Below, piece after piece: positions 1 to 11,963 of a DNA stretch of 64,000 bases. The stretch spans positions 180,094,552 through 180,158,551 of the forward strand of contig CM076191.1 in NCBI GenBank assembly GCA_038277395.1, written 5' to 3'. Under the pieces are notes generated by a model. It ran no database searches and was not told the origin of the DNA. It saw only the letters and a list, made by a program, of their open reading frames with translations. Position numbers and translations under genes: made by a program. Source of the DNA: Dryocosmus kuriphilus (taxonomy: Eukaryota; Arthropoda; Insecta; Hymenoptera; Cynipidae). Within the stretch, counting starts at the first letter, position 1; the number at the start of each line of letters is the position of its first letter.

Positions 1-9
1 ATGTCATGG

Positions 10-2569
10 TATGCCATATTAGGATACCTTATGATACCTTAGGATACCTGCTTAACAAAAAGTAGTTTTTATTGCCTTGTTGCTTATGAAACTAAAGTAA
101 CACGACTAGTAATAAAGCACAAGTCAAGTAAGATGACGAGAGAAGTCAACCAGTAAATTAGAATAGGAACAAATTAAGAATATGTAAGAAAAGGACGAGA
201 AAAATTGCACGTTGTCAAGAAATCTACAAGTTGCTACAATTATGGCACAGAAATAGAGAGTCTCTTGGTTCACCGCATTCTTCGTGTGACCACTTGAAGC
301 ACAATGAGCATTGCACCCATTTTTCTGCGTGGACATCTTCTGAGAACAGACCGGAGCATAGAGGGCATTCAACGGAATCAGTGTTCAGATCATCTACATC
401 CATGTCATCATCGGTGTCAATCAGATGGGGATCGTTCTCATCCTCAGAACTGAAATCACTGGAGAGCAGTTGTTTCTTTTTCTTCCTTTTTTTTTTTTTG
501 TTGTCGGATGTGCCTGGTTTTTGTTTTGATGCAGCACCTTTTTTTAAAACAACAGATTTTTCTTCGCGCTGTTCCTGCAACTTCTTTTTGTATGGTGAGC
601 CCGTGATCAAAGCAGCTGAACCTGACCTTGCCGACGAAGAAGGTAATGGTTTAGAAGGAAGAGGAGAGATGTCAGCTGGCAATACAAATACATCCACGCT
701 TTTACAGGAAGATAGCTGACCCGACTCAGAGGATGACGGTCTTAAAGGGGAGAGAGATGGTGAAAGCTCATGGGATGAAACCTGCTGATTTTCTATGTTC
801 TGATGGCTTTGAATGGAGGGTGGGTCGCAACTGCCTGGGTTAGAAGATGTTGAGCGCGAGGATTCCGTCTCAGCAGTCATGTAGTCGAGATCAGTGAAGA
901 CATTTTTGTTAACAGGAAACAGACCAGTTTTCCTGAAGGCATTAGTCGAGTTTTCCATGGTGGTACTTTTATTGTACGCGTTTCCCAATAACTCTCCGAT
1001 CTGGTTGACAGTCAACACTCTGCCGAGGTGATTTCTTAGCCAAGTCTCAATTTCTTGCGCGTAATAGGTCTTCAGCGGGGACATGAAACCGACATCAAGT
1101 GGTTGCATTTTTTGAGATGAATGTGGTGGCAAGCAAACAATGGCTACGTGGTTCTTTCGAGCCATATCGATGACGTCGATATTTCGAGTGTGGCTGTAAT
1201 GTCCGTCCAAGACAAGCACCACAGGTTCATCTTCAGAAGGTTTAGTTATTTTGATGAAGTGGGCGAACCACTTTGTGAATCCATCTGTTTGGATCCAGCC
1301 CGATGGATGGCAATCCCAAATCGAACCTGCTGGGGCTTTGTCCATGAAGTTGAGATTCATCTTTTTTCTAGGGAACACTAGCATTGGGGGCACGTAAATT
1401 CCAGAAGCATTCATGCAAGTGACCATTGTTACTAGTTTTCCTCTTTCAGCCAATGTTATTGAGCAGACTTGTTTTTTGCCTCTCAATGAAATCACCCTAC
1501 TATGCTTGTGCTGGACAACAGTAAGACCCGTTTCGTCAACGTTGAACACACGTTGGGGGTTGAAGTTGATCTTCTCCATTTCTTTTTCATAAATATCATG
1601 AAATGCGGAAACTGCTTCTGGATTGAAACTTTTTGCTCGTTTAAAGACAATCCTTCGGGCCTTCGCAAGCTAAGCTCAGGGTGCCTCTTTAAAAATCCTC
1701 TTAACCATTTCTTTCCAGCACATTGTTTTTCCACATTAAAAGAGTGTGCCAAGGAATTTTTAAGAACAAGCTGGAAGCAGAGGTTCCTTATATCTACGCA
1801 CCTTAGCCCGTAATATCGCTGATCAATATCAAGACAATATTTTCCCAGAGAATTTTCAAGTGCAGCAGGTAGGACTGGCTTTCTACCTAATTTTGCATGG
1901 ATCAGGTCCTCCACCAGATGATCTCGATCGTTGACGAACCTCCTCGAGGTCCTTATCGGGACATGTTTTGATGCCTTGAAGTAGCCCATTTGCTTCTCTC
2001 TCACAGCCATCACAGCCTTTCGCATCTCTTCCTTATCCCACTTTGTCCTTTTCTTGCTACCTTTTTGCTCTTCCTCCATCTGTTAATTACCAAAGAAACA
2101 ATATAAACACACTTTACATGAGCAATAAAAGATTACAATTATGAAAATATCAGACAGTAACTCAATATGGCATATGCCATATTAGGCCTCGACAAGTATG
2201 CCATATTGGGAAAATTGACCCCTCCTGTTTTTCTCGAAATTCAAGCCCAAGAAAAAATAGTTAGAAAAAAGTTATTAACGAAAATGGTTCCCTAGGAATT
2301 GCTGAAGCGAAACATGCATTGGAAAGGTGTGAAATCACTTACCTTATGGTTGAAAAACTCCCAGAAAAAGTGCGCTGTTTCAACTTCAAAGGCACGTAAA
2401 ACTTGTTAATTCGTCTGTACAGGCTAGAAACCATGGCAGCCTCTCCAATGACTCACTCCTAACAGCCACTAGGTAAATCTCTATTGATTGACCGTATCAC
2501 CAACAGAGTGCACTGCGTTACTTTTCCAATAACCTCACTATGCCATATTAGGCTCTATGCCATAATAGT
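10..2569 (-). mobile_element. Tigger/pogo-like (Tc1/mariner superfamily) DNA transposon
   Basis: The element is defined by its minus-strand transposase (224-2079) and by a 14-bp motif, tatgccatattagg, clustered at both ends. The motif occurs at 10-23 on the left and at 2173-2186, 2197-2210 (one mismatch), 2539-2552 and 2556-2569 (degenerate) on the right. The copies are all in the same orientation, so they look like subterminal binding repeats and not classical inverted ends. The left tip may lie outside the window, and no TA duplication could be fixed. The element limits are inferred. Confidence 0.7.
224..2079 (-). pseudogene. Tigger/pogo-type DDE transposase with C-terminal PHD-like finger, frameshifted
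   Basis: Cut-and-paste transposase in two overlapping reading frames. The first frame starts at the Met at 2079. It has a psq-type helix-turn-helix near residues 12-55 and a CENP-B-type helix-turn-helix (KWLRGFLKRHPELSLRRPEG) near residues 125-145. The second frame carries the DDE_1 core: VDETGL, then LVLDGHYSH, then QPLDVGFMSP, which supply the acidic catalytic positions. After a Ser-rich and Lys-rich linker it ends in a Cys/His cluster (CPLC, WVQCSLCFKWSHEEC, LCHNC) resembling a PHD finger. The frames join if one base is missing near 1639-1641 (LSLN, then AKSFNPEAV). The rest is open, so inactivation is recent or may be a sequencing slip. DDE triad and PHD tails are known in this transposase group; present activity is not implied. 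Confidence 0.88.
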
Positions 2570-2579
2570 ATGTCCGTGG

Positions 2580-3004
2580 TTTTATTAAGCAATCAATATT
2601 TCGTTCCACAAAGAGGAACTTCATCAGGATAAAAATATAATAATTCCTCAACATGACTAAAGATAACACAATATATAACGAGGCTTTTCAATTAAAATAT
2701 AAGAATTATAATATTCATGAATTTGTAGATATTTAGAAATAAACAACTCTATTTCTTAACATTTTTTTCGTATCTATCATAATTTGGTGAGATAATTGAA
2801 TTCTTGATTTTTATTAACAGCATTGTTGACTATTAAAGCGAGAAAAAAAGAACCTTACCTAAAATTTTGGAATTCCTTTTAAGAAATGTTTTTTTTATTA
2901 AAACAGCTATTAAATTTTTCATAAAGAAACTATGCGTTGGATCAAAGATTAAGCAACTTTGTAGGCCTTTCCAAGGTGAACAATTCTGCTGAAAAGCTAT
3001 GATT
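2580..3004. other. AT-rich spacer, no gene seen
   Basis: No open frame with recognisable content and no clear repeat ends. The sequence is AT-rich, with scattered phrases (such as gaacaattctgctg) shared with the AR1 repeat that follows. Confidence 0.5.
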
Positions 3005-4253
3005 CTTTACAAAAAAATCTGCCCAATTCGCGGGCACATTCTCATCGCGCGCTTCGCAGGAAGTATGAGCACGCCCAGGGAGCGCGGTCTGGTGGTCGTC
3101 GCGCTTCGTGCTCCAATATATTTAAGCCTGCTTTTAATGTGATTATTAAATTTGAATCTTTTATTAAAAATTACAATAGAAATTATTTTACTTAAGGCTC
3201 TATCGACCTTAAGGAATACATTCTCATCATGACACTCGCGCTTCGCGCTCGATAATTACATTTTTTTAAAACACATTGTAGATTGGTAAAGTTTTTTTGT
3301 GATTTTCCAAATTTTCACAATGCAGGATTTCGATTCTTAAAAGTAAACCGATGAATCTTATAAATAAATTTTGTACCTTTTTCCAAGGTGAACAATTCTG
3401 CTTGTTAATATTTTCTCATATCTTGCATAGTTTTGCTGAAAATTGGTTTTCTTTATATTTCATAACATGTTTCACGAATAGCTCAAAACTACGCGTCTGT
3501 TCAGAAAAATGATAGAGAGAAAATTTGTAAATCTTTTTTATATGAAAAACTTTGTTTATTATCATTTTTTTTTCGTATCTTGCATAGTTTGAGAGTAAAT
3601 TTGAATTTTGAATTTTTAATAACGTTTTCTCGATTAAACACAGAAACCGTGCATTTTATCAAAAAATTGTTAATACAAAATCTGTAGATGTTTTTGAGAT
3701 GAACAACTTTGTTTATGATCATCTTCTTCGTATCTTGAATATGTTGGCAAGAAAACACAGTTTTTAATTTTTAATAACATTTTCTCGATTAAAAGAACCC
3801 GTGTATTTTATTAAAAAATGGTGGAAACAAAATTTGTAGATTTTTTTGAGATGAACAATTTTACTGCCGACTGTTTTTTTCTTGTATCTCGCATATTTTA
3901 GCTGGAAAATGGATTTTTTGATTTTTGAAAACCATTTGAATGGATAAAACCATAACCACTGATCAAAAACCGCTAGTTAACGAAATCGTCCTTTCTTTTT
4001 GGACCCTGAAAAAGGGTGCCAAAGCGCAATCCAATCTGATGATTCTTTCAAAAGTTATCGCAGTTACAGACGCCGACGACGACGATGACAACAACGACAA
4101 CAACAAAAAACAAAAACAACAACAACAGACAGACAGACACCGTCGTAGAAACCATTTTTTCTCACTCAGAGGGTCTCAAAACGTGGAGATTTGATGAAAA
4201 CTGCAAGGGTGAAATTTTACGTGAATCTAATACCTTCTCTGATGAGAATGTAA
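3005..4253 (+). repeat. Dispersed repeat AR1, copy A1
   Basis: First copy of an interspersed non-coding repeat also present at 4254-6557, 21212-22267, 26440-27141 (inverted) and partly at 29230-29280. Parts in order: a GC island with near-palindromic ctcgcgcttcgcgctc motifs (3042-3060, 3099-3112, 3235-3250); the motif tacattctcatca (3217-3229); several degenerate internal units that contain tttgtagatctttttgagatgaa; a (GAC/AAC)n trinucleotide tract (4071-4128) followed by cagacagacaccgtcgt; and tgatgagaatgta (4240-4252), the exact inverse of the 3217 motif. The short ORFs over the trinucleotide tract are low-complexity artefacts. Confidence 0.75.
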
Positions 4254-4539
4254 AAATGACAAAACCCAAATTTGTAGACCTTTTTAAGGTGAACAACTTT
4301 GTTGATTATCATTTTTTCCACATCCCGCATAGTTTGGCGGGAAATTCGAATGTTTGATTTTCGGAAAGAATTTATGATGGATAAAACCAGAATCGTTAAT
4401 CAAAAATCGCTGGTCAACAAACTCTTTCTTTCCTTTTATACCTTAAAGAAGTGGGCCAAAGCGTAATTCAATTAGAGTTGTTCTTCAAAAGTTATCGTGC
4501 TAAAACACAAGAACGGCAACAACAACAGACAGACATCAA

Positions 4540-6008
4540 CAGTGTTTGACACGTTACTGTCCGAAAGTAACGCGTTGACCTTACCGTTACTGCCTCAAGA
4601 TTTGTAACGCGTTACCGTTACCGTTACTGAAAAAAAGTAACGTGTTACCTTATCGTTAACTTTTTAAATTATATTTTTAATACATTATTTGAATGTTCCA
4701 AGAATCTTAAGAATTTGGTATATGTGATTCAAATCTGAAAATTTTAATAAAATTGGAAATTATATTTATATTTATGTAACATTATTAAAAAATAACGAAT
4801 TCGTCAATAATAATCTCTCTTTTATGTAAACTATTAATAATTTCATAAATCTATAATACAGTCTACAGACTTAAGTCTTTCCATAAAACTTCCTATTTTT
4901 TTCAGTAGTTTCCAGTTTTGCGAAAAGTTCGTTGCTCATGCGATGTCTTTTGTCCAAAAGAATCAATCCGGCTGTGCTGAACAATCGCTCAACAGATCCA
5001 CTGCTCGGTAATCCTGTATTGTATCGAATAAATAATTCCTTTAGATAAGGAAATCCATGCAAGGAAGATAGGTTATTTGCTCTGTGTTTTAGAAATTCCT
5101 CTAACTCTTCGGCTTCCGTTTTTTGAGACTGATCTCTCTTAAAGCGAGAAAAATTTTCTCCAACAATTTTATCTTCATTAGCTTTTTTTTCTCCGAGAGA
5201 TTTCTTGTCCACAGCGGCATTATTTTCGAATAGTGCCTCTACGCATGTTCTTGCTGCTCCTACTTTTTCTTGAGGTAACCAGTCGAACTTAAAAAAGGGA
5301 TGCAAACAAGCTGCAACCACATAATCAGTCTTCTCGTAGTAAACATCATATTTACATAAATTAAATCGTTTATCAGTTTTCCTCTTTTTCGCTTTCGGTG
5401 AATCGGAAGAATCTTGAGTCTCGTGATCAACTCCGATAGGATCCACCTCTTGATTATTCATTTTCCACTATCACTCTATCAGACAAGGCTAGATTGTGAA
5501 ACCACTGCACTGTCATGAAAACAACGGTATAGAGTAATCGCGTCCTCGCATGCTAGTGGGTTTAACAACCAGCGTCGTCACCTTTATTTGAACAAATTTC
5601 ATTTCGCGCTTCAGAACTACCAATCTTACTATTTAAAATTTGTCTACATTCAATTAAGCGCATTTTCGTGGAGAAAAAATTTTTGGTTGATACATCAGTA
5701 GCAGAGATATATATAATATAATATATCTACACACATACACACACACATATATATATCATGTAGAATTACTGTAAGAAAACACATCATCTGATTGGTTTTC
5801 TTGACATTTAAATATTTAATGCAATGCTAAACGTACTTAAAAATTTTATAAAGTAACGTGCGTTACTTTGCATTCCCGTTACCAAAAAATTGTAACGCGT
5901 TACAGTTACCGTTACTTTTTCAAAAAACTAACGCGTTACCGTTACCGTTACTAAAAAAGTAACTTTTCCGGTAACCCGTTACAAGTAACGCGTTACTGCC
6001 AAACACTG
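4540..6008 (-). mobile_element. Internally deleted hAT transposon with 8-bp target duplication
   Basis: The element begins cagtgtttg at 4540 and ends caaacactg at 6008, a hAT-type inverted end. The flanks are gacatcaa (4532-4539) and gacaccaa (6009-6016), an 8-bp target duplication with one mismatch. Subterminal regions are packed with gtaacgcgttaccgttac motifs in both orientations (4555-4650 and 5855-5998), probably transposase binding repeats. Length is 1469 bp, short for an autonomous hAT. It sits in the cagacagaca segment of AR1. Confidence 0.9.
4871..5461 (-). pseudogene. hAT transposase C-terminal remnant
   Basis: The 196-residue frame keeps only the end of a hAT transposase. A middle-domain fragment (VVAACLHPFFKFDWL) is followed by the hAT dimerisation signature SGSVERLFSTAGLILLDKRHR near residues 155-180. 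The BED finger and most of the RNase H-like core are absent, so the reading frame crosses an internal deletion. The N-terminal Lys/Asp-rich stretch is probably linker sequence. It cannot be catalytic as it stands, though it could have been moved in trans. Confidence 0.85.
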
Positions 6009-6065
6009 GACACCAACGTAAATAGTACATTGCACAACAAGTTGAGAATCGTGCATACTACTTTT

Positions 6066-6449
6066 CACAACGAGTGTATCGAAAAGTCGATTTTCCACGT
6101 ATGAAGAGCATGAGCGAGAATACGAAACGATACCTGTTTCTATAAAATAAGATAGTCCTCCTCTTCACCGTATCACCGAACATTTCGTCTCTGTGTTTTG
6201 ACGTAGACGCCATTTTGAATGTGTAAATTGGTGTGAACGTAGCTACGAACAAGCGAGCGCGCGAGAATTGTACATCGATATGCTACGATTTGACACGAAA
6301 ACACCCGATGATTTTTCCTCACTCATTTGGGTTGAGTAATATAACCCGAAGATTGTTTTCCTCACTCTTTAGGAAGCAACGTGTAATCGGCCAAATTCGC
6401 CATACTCTGCAGACGTCGAAAATCGACTTTTCGATACTCGAGTTGTAAA
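6066..6449. mobile_element. MITE with ~30-bp inverted ends
   Basis: Left arm 6066-6100 contains gtatcgaaaagtcgatttt. Right arm 6413-6449 contains the inverse, aaaatcgacttttcgatac. The enclosed ~380 bp has no transposase. It separates the two parts of AR1 copy A2. The superfamily cannot be assigned and the target duplication is unclear. Confidence 0.6.
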
Positions 6450-6557
6450 AACATGTTTTTTCGGATGCATGGGGTCTCGAAACGTCGAGATTTCATGAAA
6501 TCAGCGAAAGTCAGTTTTCACATAAAACGAATACTTTCTCATTGAAATGAGAATGTA

Positions 6558-6980
6558 AAAATTGCATTTTTCAGCCAAACTTATTTAAACTTCAGTAAAA
6601 TGATTTAAGAAAACTTTTCTTCAATAATTTTATTTTTTAAAAACATGCGAAGACGAATGCCATAAGGTCATTCATCAGATTAAGTAATATAACAGATAAG
6701 GAGTGAATATTGACATAAATTGCCGTGTTCAACCTTGAGAACATGCGTCGTGTAAAATTTATTTTACCCTTCGTAATTGTAGGCGGTAGTGGTTCAACAC
6801 AACTAAACTCGGTACAATATTATCAATACCGATCTAACATTATACAGCCATATTTACTTAACAAATTAAATATTCAAAGTTTTATCTCAACAGGTTTAAA
6901 TCCGGCATCTCAACACAATGTACGTGAAGAGTTTACGAAGAAAGTTTTCTGTACATATAAAATTGTGGTAAAATTATATA
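6558..6980. other. No gene recognised
   Basis: AT-rich sequence. It has an open frame of 108 codons (6725-7051) without recognisable motifs that runs into the neighbouring mariner end, so I treat it as fortuitous. Confidence 0.5.
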
Positions 6981-7784
6981 CGAGGTGTGATCGAAAAGTA
7001 AGGCGACTTTTTATTTTTATCAAAAAATATTTATTTATTCATCAATATTGATGTTGTCCCCTTCAAAGTAATCCCCCTCGGATATAATGCATTTGTGCCA
7101 GCGCTTTTTCAATCCTCAAATCATTTCTGATAAGCACTTTTTGGTATAGCCTTCAGCTCTTCCAGCGATGCGGTCTTTATCTCCTCAATCGTCGCAAAAC
7201 GCCGTCCTTTCATGGGTCTTTTCAGTTTTGGAAACAGGAAAAGTCGCAGGGAGCAAAATCTGGTGAATAAAATTGCTTGGCACGAGCCAAACGAGATGCC
7301 GATTGCCGACATCATCAGCAACTTCTCTGATGGTAATTCGACGATTCGCCAACACTATTTTCTTCACTTCTTCAACGTTTTCATCAGTTGTTGACGTGCT
7401 GGGACGTCCAGGGCGAGCTTCGTCATTAACATCTTCTCGGCCTTCCCGAAAGAGCTTGTGCCACTTATAAACATTTTTTTTTACTCAGACTACACTCACC
7501 GTATGCCACTGTCAACATTTCAAGTGTTTTTGAGCACTCAATTCCATTTTTTACACAAAATTGGATGCAAATTCTTTGATCCATTTTTTTCGACAGCAGA
7601 AAATCGCCGAGCACGCAAAACACTTCTAATCTTTATGCCTCTCACAAACAAACAAAAAATGCTATATAGCTGAAACTGTGCACATATGTCTGGGACCAGT
7701 GTACCATAAAAAAAGGAAAACGAATATCGACTGTACGCATCCCGCGAAATTCAAAAAGTCACCTTACTTTTCGATCACACCTCG
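6981..7784 (-). mobile_element. Internally deleted mariner-like element
   Basis: Flanked by TA (6979-6980 and 7785-7786). The 27-bp inverted ends begin cgaggtgtgatcgaaaagta and match with one mismatch (6981-7007 and 7758-7784). At 804 bp the element is well short of the ~1.3 kb of full mariners. The inverted ends are well preserved although the gene is gutted, which is the usual structure of a non-autonomous copy. Confidence 0.92.
7050..7650 (-). pseudogene. mariner transposase remnant, internally deleted
   Basis: Minus-strand frames show the start of a mariner helix-turn-helix (KKIVLANRRITIREVADDVG), then within a few residues the C-terminal segment FLFPKLKRPMKGRRFATIEE and LEELKAIPKSAYQK. 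The central catalytic part, including the first two Asp residues, is missing. At least one frameshift separates the parts. Confidence 0.85.
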
Positions 7785-7786
7785 TA

Positions 7787-8762
7787 TATATATTGATGCC
7801 AAAACTTTACCATTTTAAGTCCCAGACATTTTCCAAATTTTCTATGAAGAATAAGGTTTTCTAAAAATATCTCAATACATTACTTATATTAAAGAACGAT
7901 TTCGTAAAGTTTCAAACTTGTAGACGACTTCATTTATAAATTGTAAATAAAAAACTATCCAAAATGTCTTGTCACGCACATGTCCCGAGCTACAAATTTA
8001 AAATGAAAAATTGCTAAATAATATTAACAAAATTCTTTAAATACTTGAAATTCACAGGTACCAGTTATGTTGAATTGAAAGAGATAGTAAAGAAGAAGAA
8101 GGTTCAATATTTTATAGTTAAGAATTTTTAATATATTACTTCGAATTCTGCCCCATAAAGTTTTTGCAATGTCATATAGCTTTGCTACTTTCGGATAAAA
8201 CTCGAAAATATCTATTCAAACTATTCATAATGCGGGCTAAAATTGTTAATTTTACACTTGGAAGATTTTAGTACAAGTAAAAATTTATTTATTAACGTTT
8301 ATCCAAATAAAAGTAAATAATGATCACTATATCTTCAAAATAATATTATTTATAAAATGTCTGGTCACGCTCCATATTAATTTATTCTTCTATAAAATGA
8401 GAATTTTTTGAACCGCCCAAGTCAAAGCCAAATAAATTGTAAGAATATATATTATTGACATATTTTGAAATATTTTTATCTGCTCTGCATACGTATTAGA
8501 AAGATTTTAGAATTTCTTATTTTTTATCATTTTTTTCATCTTGTCACGCTACCTCAGGTAGAGGCTATTTCAGTTTAAAATGCATACCTATCGCAAATAC
8601 ACTCCTTGATTTCTTAATTTTAAATTTGAATACTCTCTAGGGTTAAACTTAAATTAAAAAAAAAATACTTTGGGTGGTTTGGAATGTTCTTATTTCTCAA
8701 AAATCTCATTATCCTAAATGGTCAAATTTTTGGCAATCATCCATATGTGAATTTATTTAGGG
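7787..8762. other. AT-rich spacer, no gene seen
   Basis: No coding or repeat structure with clear ends. A short phrase, close to aaaatgtcttgtcacgc, recurs near 7960, 8355 and 8540 (see findings). Confidence 0.4.
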
Positions 8763-8991
8763 ATGTATAATGTAGGTGTATATTACATAAAAGAACAACA
8801 AATTTTAATAAGCAAGAAACTTCTTCCGATTTTCAGAATATTTCTAATACATGTAATTATTTACCCAGCAATTTGTTTCGCCGAGAGTACTCAAAAACCA
8901 AAAGCACTGTTTGATAAAGATGGTTCTGACAAAATATTCATATTATTTAAAATATTGAATAATAATGAAGGATCAAAAATTCCATGTCAGG
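8763..8991 (+). CDS. Possible first exon of an unrecognised secreted protein (weak)
   Basis: The frame opened by the Met at 8763 has a hydrophobic stretch (IFRIFLIHVIIYPAICFA) followed by a polar region with a good Cys (SKIPCQ) and then cag|gtatgg at about 8991, a plausible splice donor. The hydrophobic segment starts about 25 residues in, late for a signal peptide, so the true start may be a later codon or an upstream exon. A tttcag acceptor-like site lies at about 8837. No partner exon was found. Function is unknown and the frame may be chance. Confidence 0.2.
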
Positions 8992-9005
8992 TATGGAATG
9001 AATAA

Positions 9006-11287
9006 AACTGTTAAATATTCATCAAGAGGTCAACGAAATTAAGTATAGCATTTGTGTTTTTTCATGTCTATTTATTTCTGACGTAATATAATATTCTTAT
9101 CTTTTGATAGCATTCATTAAAATAATATTTTTGAGATTAACAATCTCAGTCCCAGCGGCGTCATAAGTGGCCATGTAAATCTCAAATCGAGCGAGGAAAA
9201 TGTAAAATGAATTTATAATTATAAACTTGAAGTAATTTTTGGAAGAAACTTTCTAACCATGGATTCACTTTCCATTTTTTTTCTATAAATATTTGACATT
9301 TCAGTATTTATTTTCCATATTTTTTCCAGGTTTACCATATCCTTTCCATATCCATTATACTATTACACTTGGGGATGATATTTTCTGAATTTTATGTGAA
9401 CTAAACCATTTTTATGGACAGGAGAATATTTTTTTTCAGAAAATTGAATTTTCGAATTTTTCCGGAAAACAACAAAGGATACAAAAAACTGTCAAGATAA
9501 AAGTTTTGAACTCCTAAAAAATTTCTACAGAAAATAGCTTTTGCTCTTTTGTGATATCTTCCAAGTTTGCGAGTTAAATGTTAAATATAAATTCAATTGA
9601 AGGAGAAAACAAATACTTCCAGCCTCAAAAATGGCTTAGCCCGCATAAAACTTTTAGGATGCCTTTCTTATTACAACATCATTTTTTTAATATTGAAAAA
9701 AACAAAAAGGATGCTAATTTCCAAAAAATCTTCTTTATTTTTTTTTAAATTCGAAGAAAAAACTAAAAAATATTTTCTGTCAAAACCCCACATTTTTTAT
9801 ATTTCTTGCATGTAAATATAACAGACCTCAAACTATTATAAATTTAATTTAATTAACATTACATTACTGTAATCCTTCCATAATTTTTAAAAGTAGAAGT
9901 ATTTATTTAAATAATAGAAGGAAAGTAAAAAATTCAAAAAGATAGTAAAAATAATAAAAACAACTTCAGAAGCTATGAGGGGATCAAACTGATAAAATGA
10001 TGTCATAGTGTTTTCCTTCAAGATAAAGTAATCCGAGCAACAGAAATTAACAACAATAGTCAATAGAAAAATAATAAGTGTGAGAATTAGTTTTCAAAAA
10101 CCTGAAAATATAATTCTAAGAATTTATTATTTTAAAAAATAAACAAACTAAGAGCTATTGAGAGTTTTAATAATAAATTATTATTATTGATAATTGGAAT
10201 AAAAGTATTCCAATAGAGAAAAAAGAACATTCGGAGCTCGATATTGTCGACTCGAGTTAATGCAATAGTTGCAAAAATCGGGGATCATTGACATCATTAA
10301 CTTGAGGGAAACCACAATTGATAGGTCATCAAATTATTGGAAGTAGTACCGCGGAGTAACACCTTTGGATCGTAGGAAATGTAATTTGGCAAAATAAGGC
10401 CAATTGTTCGCCCACAGCTGTCCGGCAGTCTAAAAGCAGTGCCTTGCCCACCTAGGAATTAAAATAAAATAGGAGGTGACGACAATCCAGTAAGGGTAAC
10501 TAAAATCATTCAAGATCAACGTGCTAAACAGGGAGTTCCTGAATCCGTTAGAAACTCAACTAGCGACCGGTTTTTTATCCTTTTTTGGTTTTCCGGAGTT
10601 GGGAACTGACGTAAAATTAAATTAAGATAATAAACGAGGACCCGCTAGGAGAGAAACCTAACACATGGAGGTCAGTTTTAGCTTTTGCTCTCGGTTCAAT
10701 TTTTCTTCGCAGTTTATCGGTTGTGATCCCGGATTCTGACCTAAGATAAAAAAATTCAAATAACCAAGAAACGTGCACGTTTTCAGTCGATAGCATCCTG
10801 AAGCCAGAAAATTAGTTCTAGTGTAGAAAACCATCCACCGTGCGGTTTGTTCATTTTATCCGCGGATAGTGTTCGAACTGTAATAAAAGTAAAGAAAGAC
10901 AAAATAAAACATTCAACTTCGCCTCTCAAAACCCGGGAGTAATTTTAAGAACTTCATCCAACGACGATTTCAAACAACAATTTTGGGTAATATAAATATC
11001 TGATTCCATATAAACAATTCACACATATTCACCCATACACCTGCAAAATTATATATAACAATTTCCAAAATGTACACTTCAATGAACATCTCTATATCTA
11101 TACATCTGCTGTAATAAAAATGACTGTGGAGAATTCAATTAAATGCAAGGAAGTGATATTATTAAATAAATTACCTCAAATCCAATAATTCTAGCGGTGG
11201 TTAAAAACGCTCTGAATAAATATAGCAGGAAATCGACCCATTTACAATAAAAATACTTTTACAAAGATAGATAGAACTACTCCTAGT
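9006..11287. other. AT-rich spacer grading into presumed BEL-I leader
   Basis: No gene is recognised from 9006 to about 10230. From about 10240 to 11287 base composition becomes more mixed, and this probably includes the untranslated leader of the BEL-I retrotransposon that starts coding at 11288. I could not find a copy of the 3' LTR (18415-19048) here, so the 5' boundary is undefined. Confidence 0.4.
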
Positions 11288-11963
11288 TTGATGAGCTCTG
11301 AAAGGCGCAGGAGAGAACTAGAATTACGGGCCGCTAAGGAAAGACATGACATACGAATGCGAGCATTGCAAGAGAGAAAAGAAATGGAAATCGACATGGT
11401 GAATAGGCGCCTTGAGTCAAGCATAGCCCAAATGTGCGAGGAAGAATTCGATGAAATATCGGTTGCCACTCGTAGTATCGTGGGAAATTCTCCCGCGAAT
11501 GATAACTGTACTAGTGAATGGATACAAAATATTCAACCAAAGACAAACAACGATTTGCAACAAATAGAGCCATTGACCCACACAGTATCTCCACCCAAAG
11601 ATGACAGCATTAAGGAACTGGCTCGTATTATGACTTGTGTAATGGAAAAGAATCTCTCTGGATCATCAGATGACGTCACACAAAGCCTAGCAAATCATAT
11701 GGCAATGAGCAAGACTACATGTTTTCGGTGGCAGCGTATTAGAATGGCCATGCTTTAAAAGAGCTTTCGAACAGTAAACGATGTCCGGGCGTTTATCTGA
11801 ACAAGAAAATTTAATGCGCCTATATGATTCACTAAAAGGGAAAGCTCGAGAAGCGTTTGCGTCAATAATGATGACTGCCACGAACGCTAATGACGTTATA
11901 GACATACTACAGATGCGATATGGAAATCCGACAGTAATTGCGCGGCAAATCGTAGACGATTTA

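Larger units (their letters stand above)
4254..6557 (+). repeat. Dispersed repeat AR1, copy A2, split by two insertions
   Basis: Directly after A1, the same internal unit recurs (tttgtagacctttttaaggtgaacaac at about 4270), then ggcaacaacaacagacagaca up to 4539. Here a hAT element interrupts it, followed by a MITE. The AR1 3' part (gtctcgaaacgtcgagattt, then aatgagaatgta at 6546-6557) resumes near 6450. The copy is therefore older than both insertions. Confidence 0.65.

Noticed and set aside
231..719. 162-codon plus-strand frame
   Set aside because: Antisense shadow of the Tigger transposase Ser/Lys-rich tail.
3940..4357. Two overlapping frames with Asn/Lys/Gln-rich translation
   Set aside because: They translate the trinucleotide tract and cagacagacacc segment of AR1. 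The same tract gives similar frames in the other AR1 copies.
6725..7051. 108-codon frame
   Set aside because: Low-complexity composition, no motif, and it runs across the mariner inverted end.
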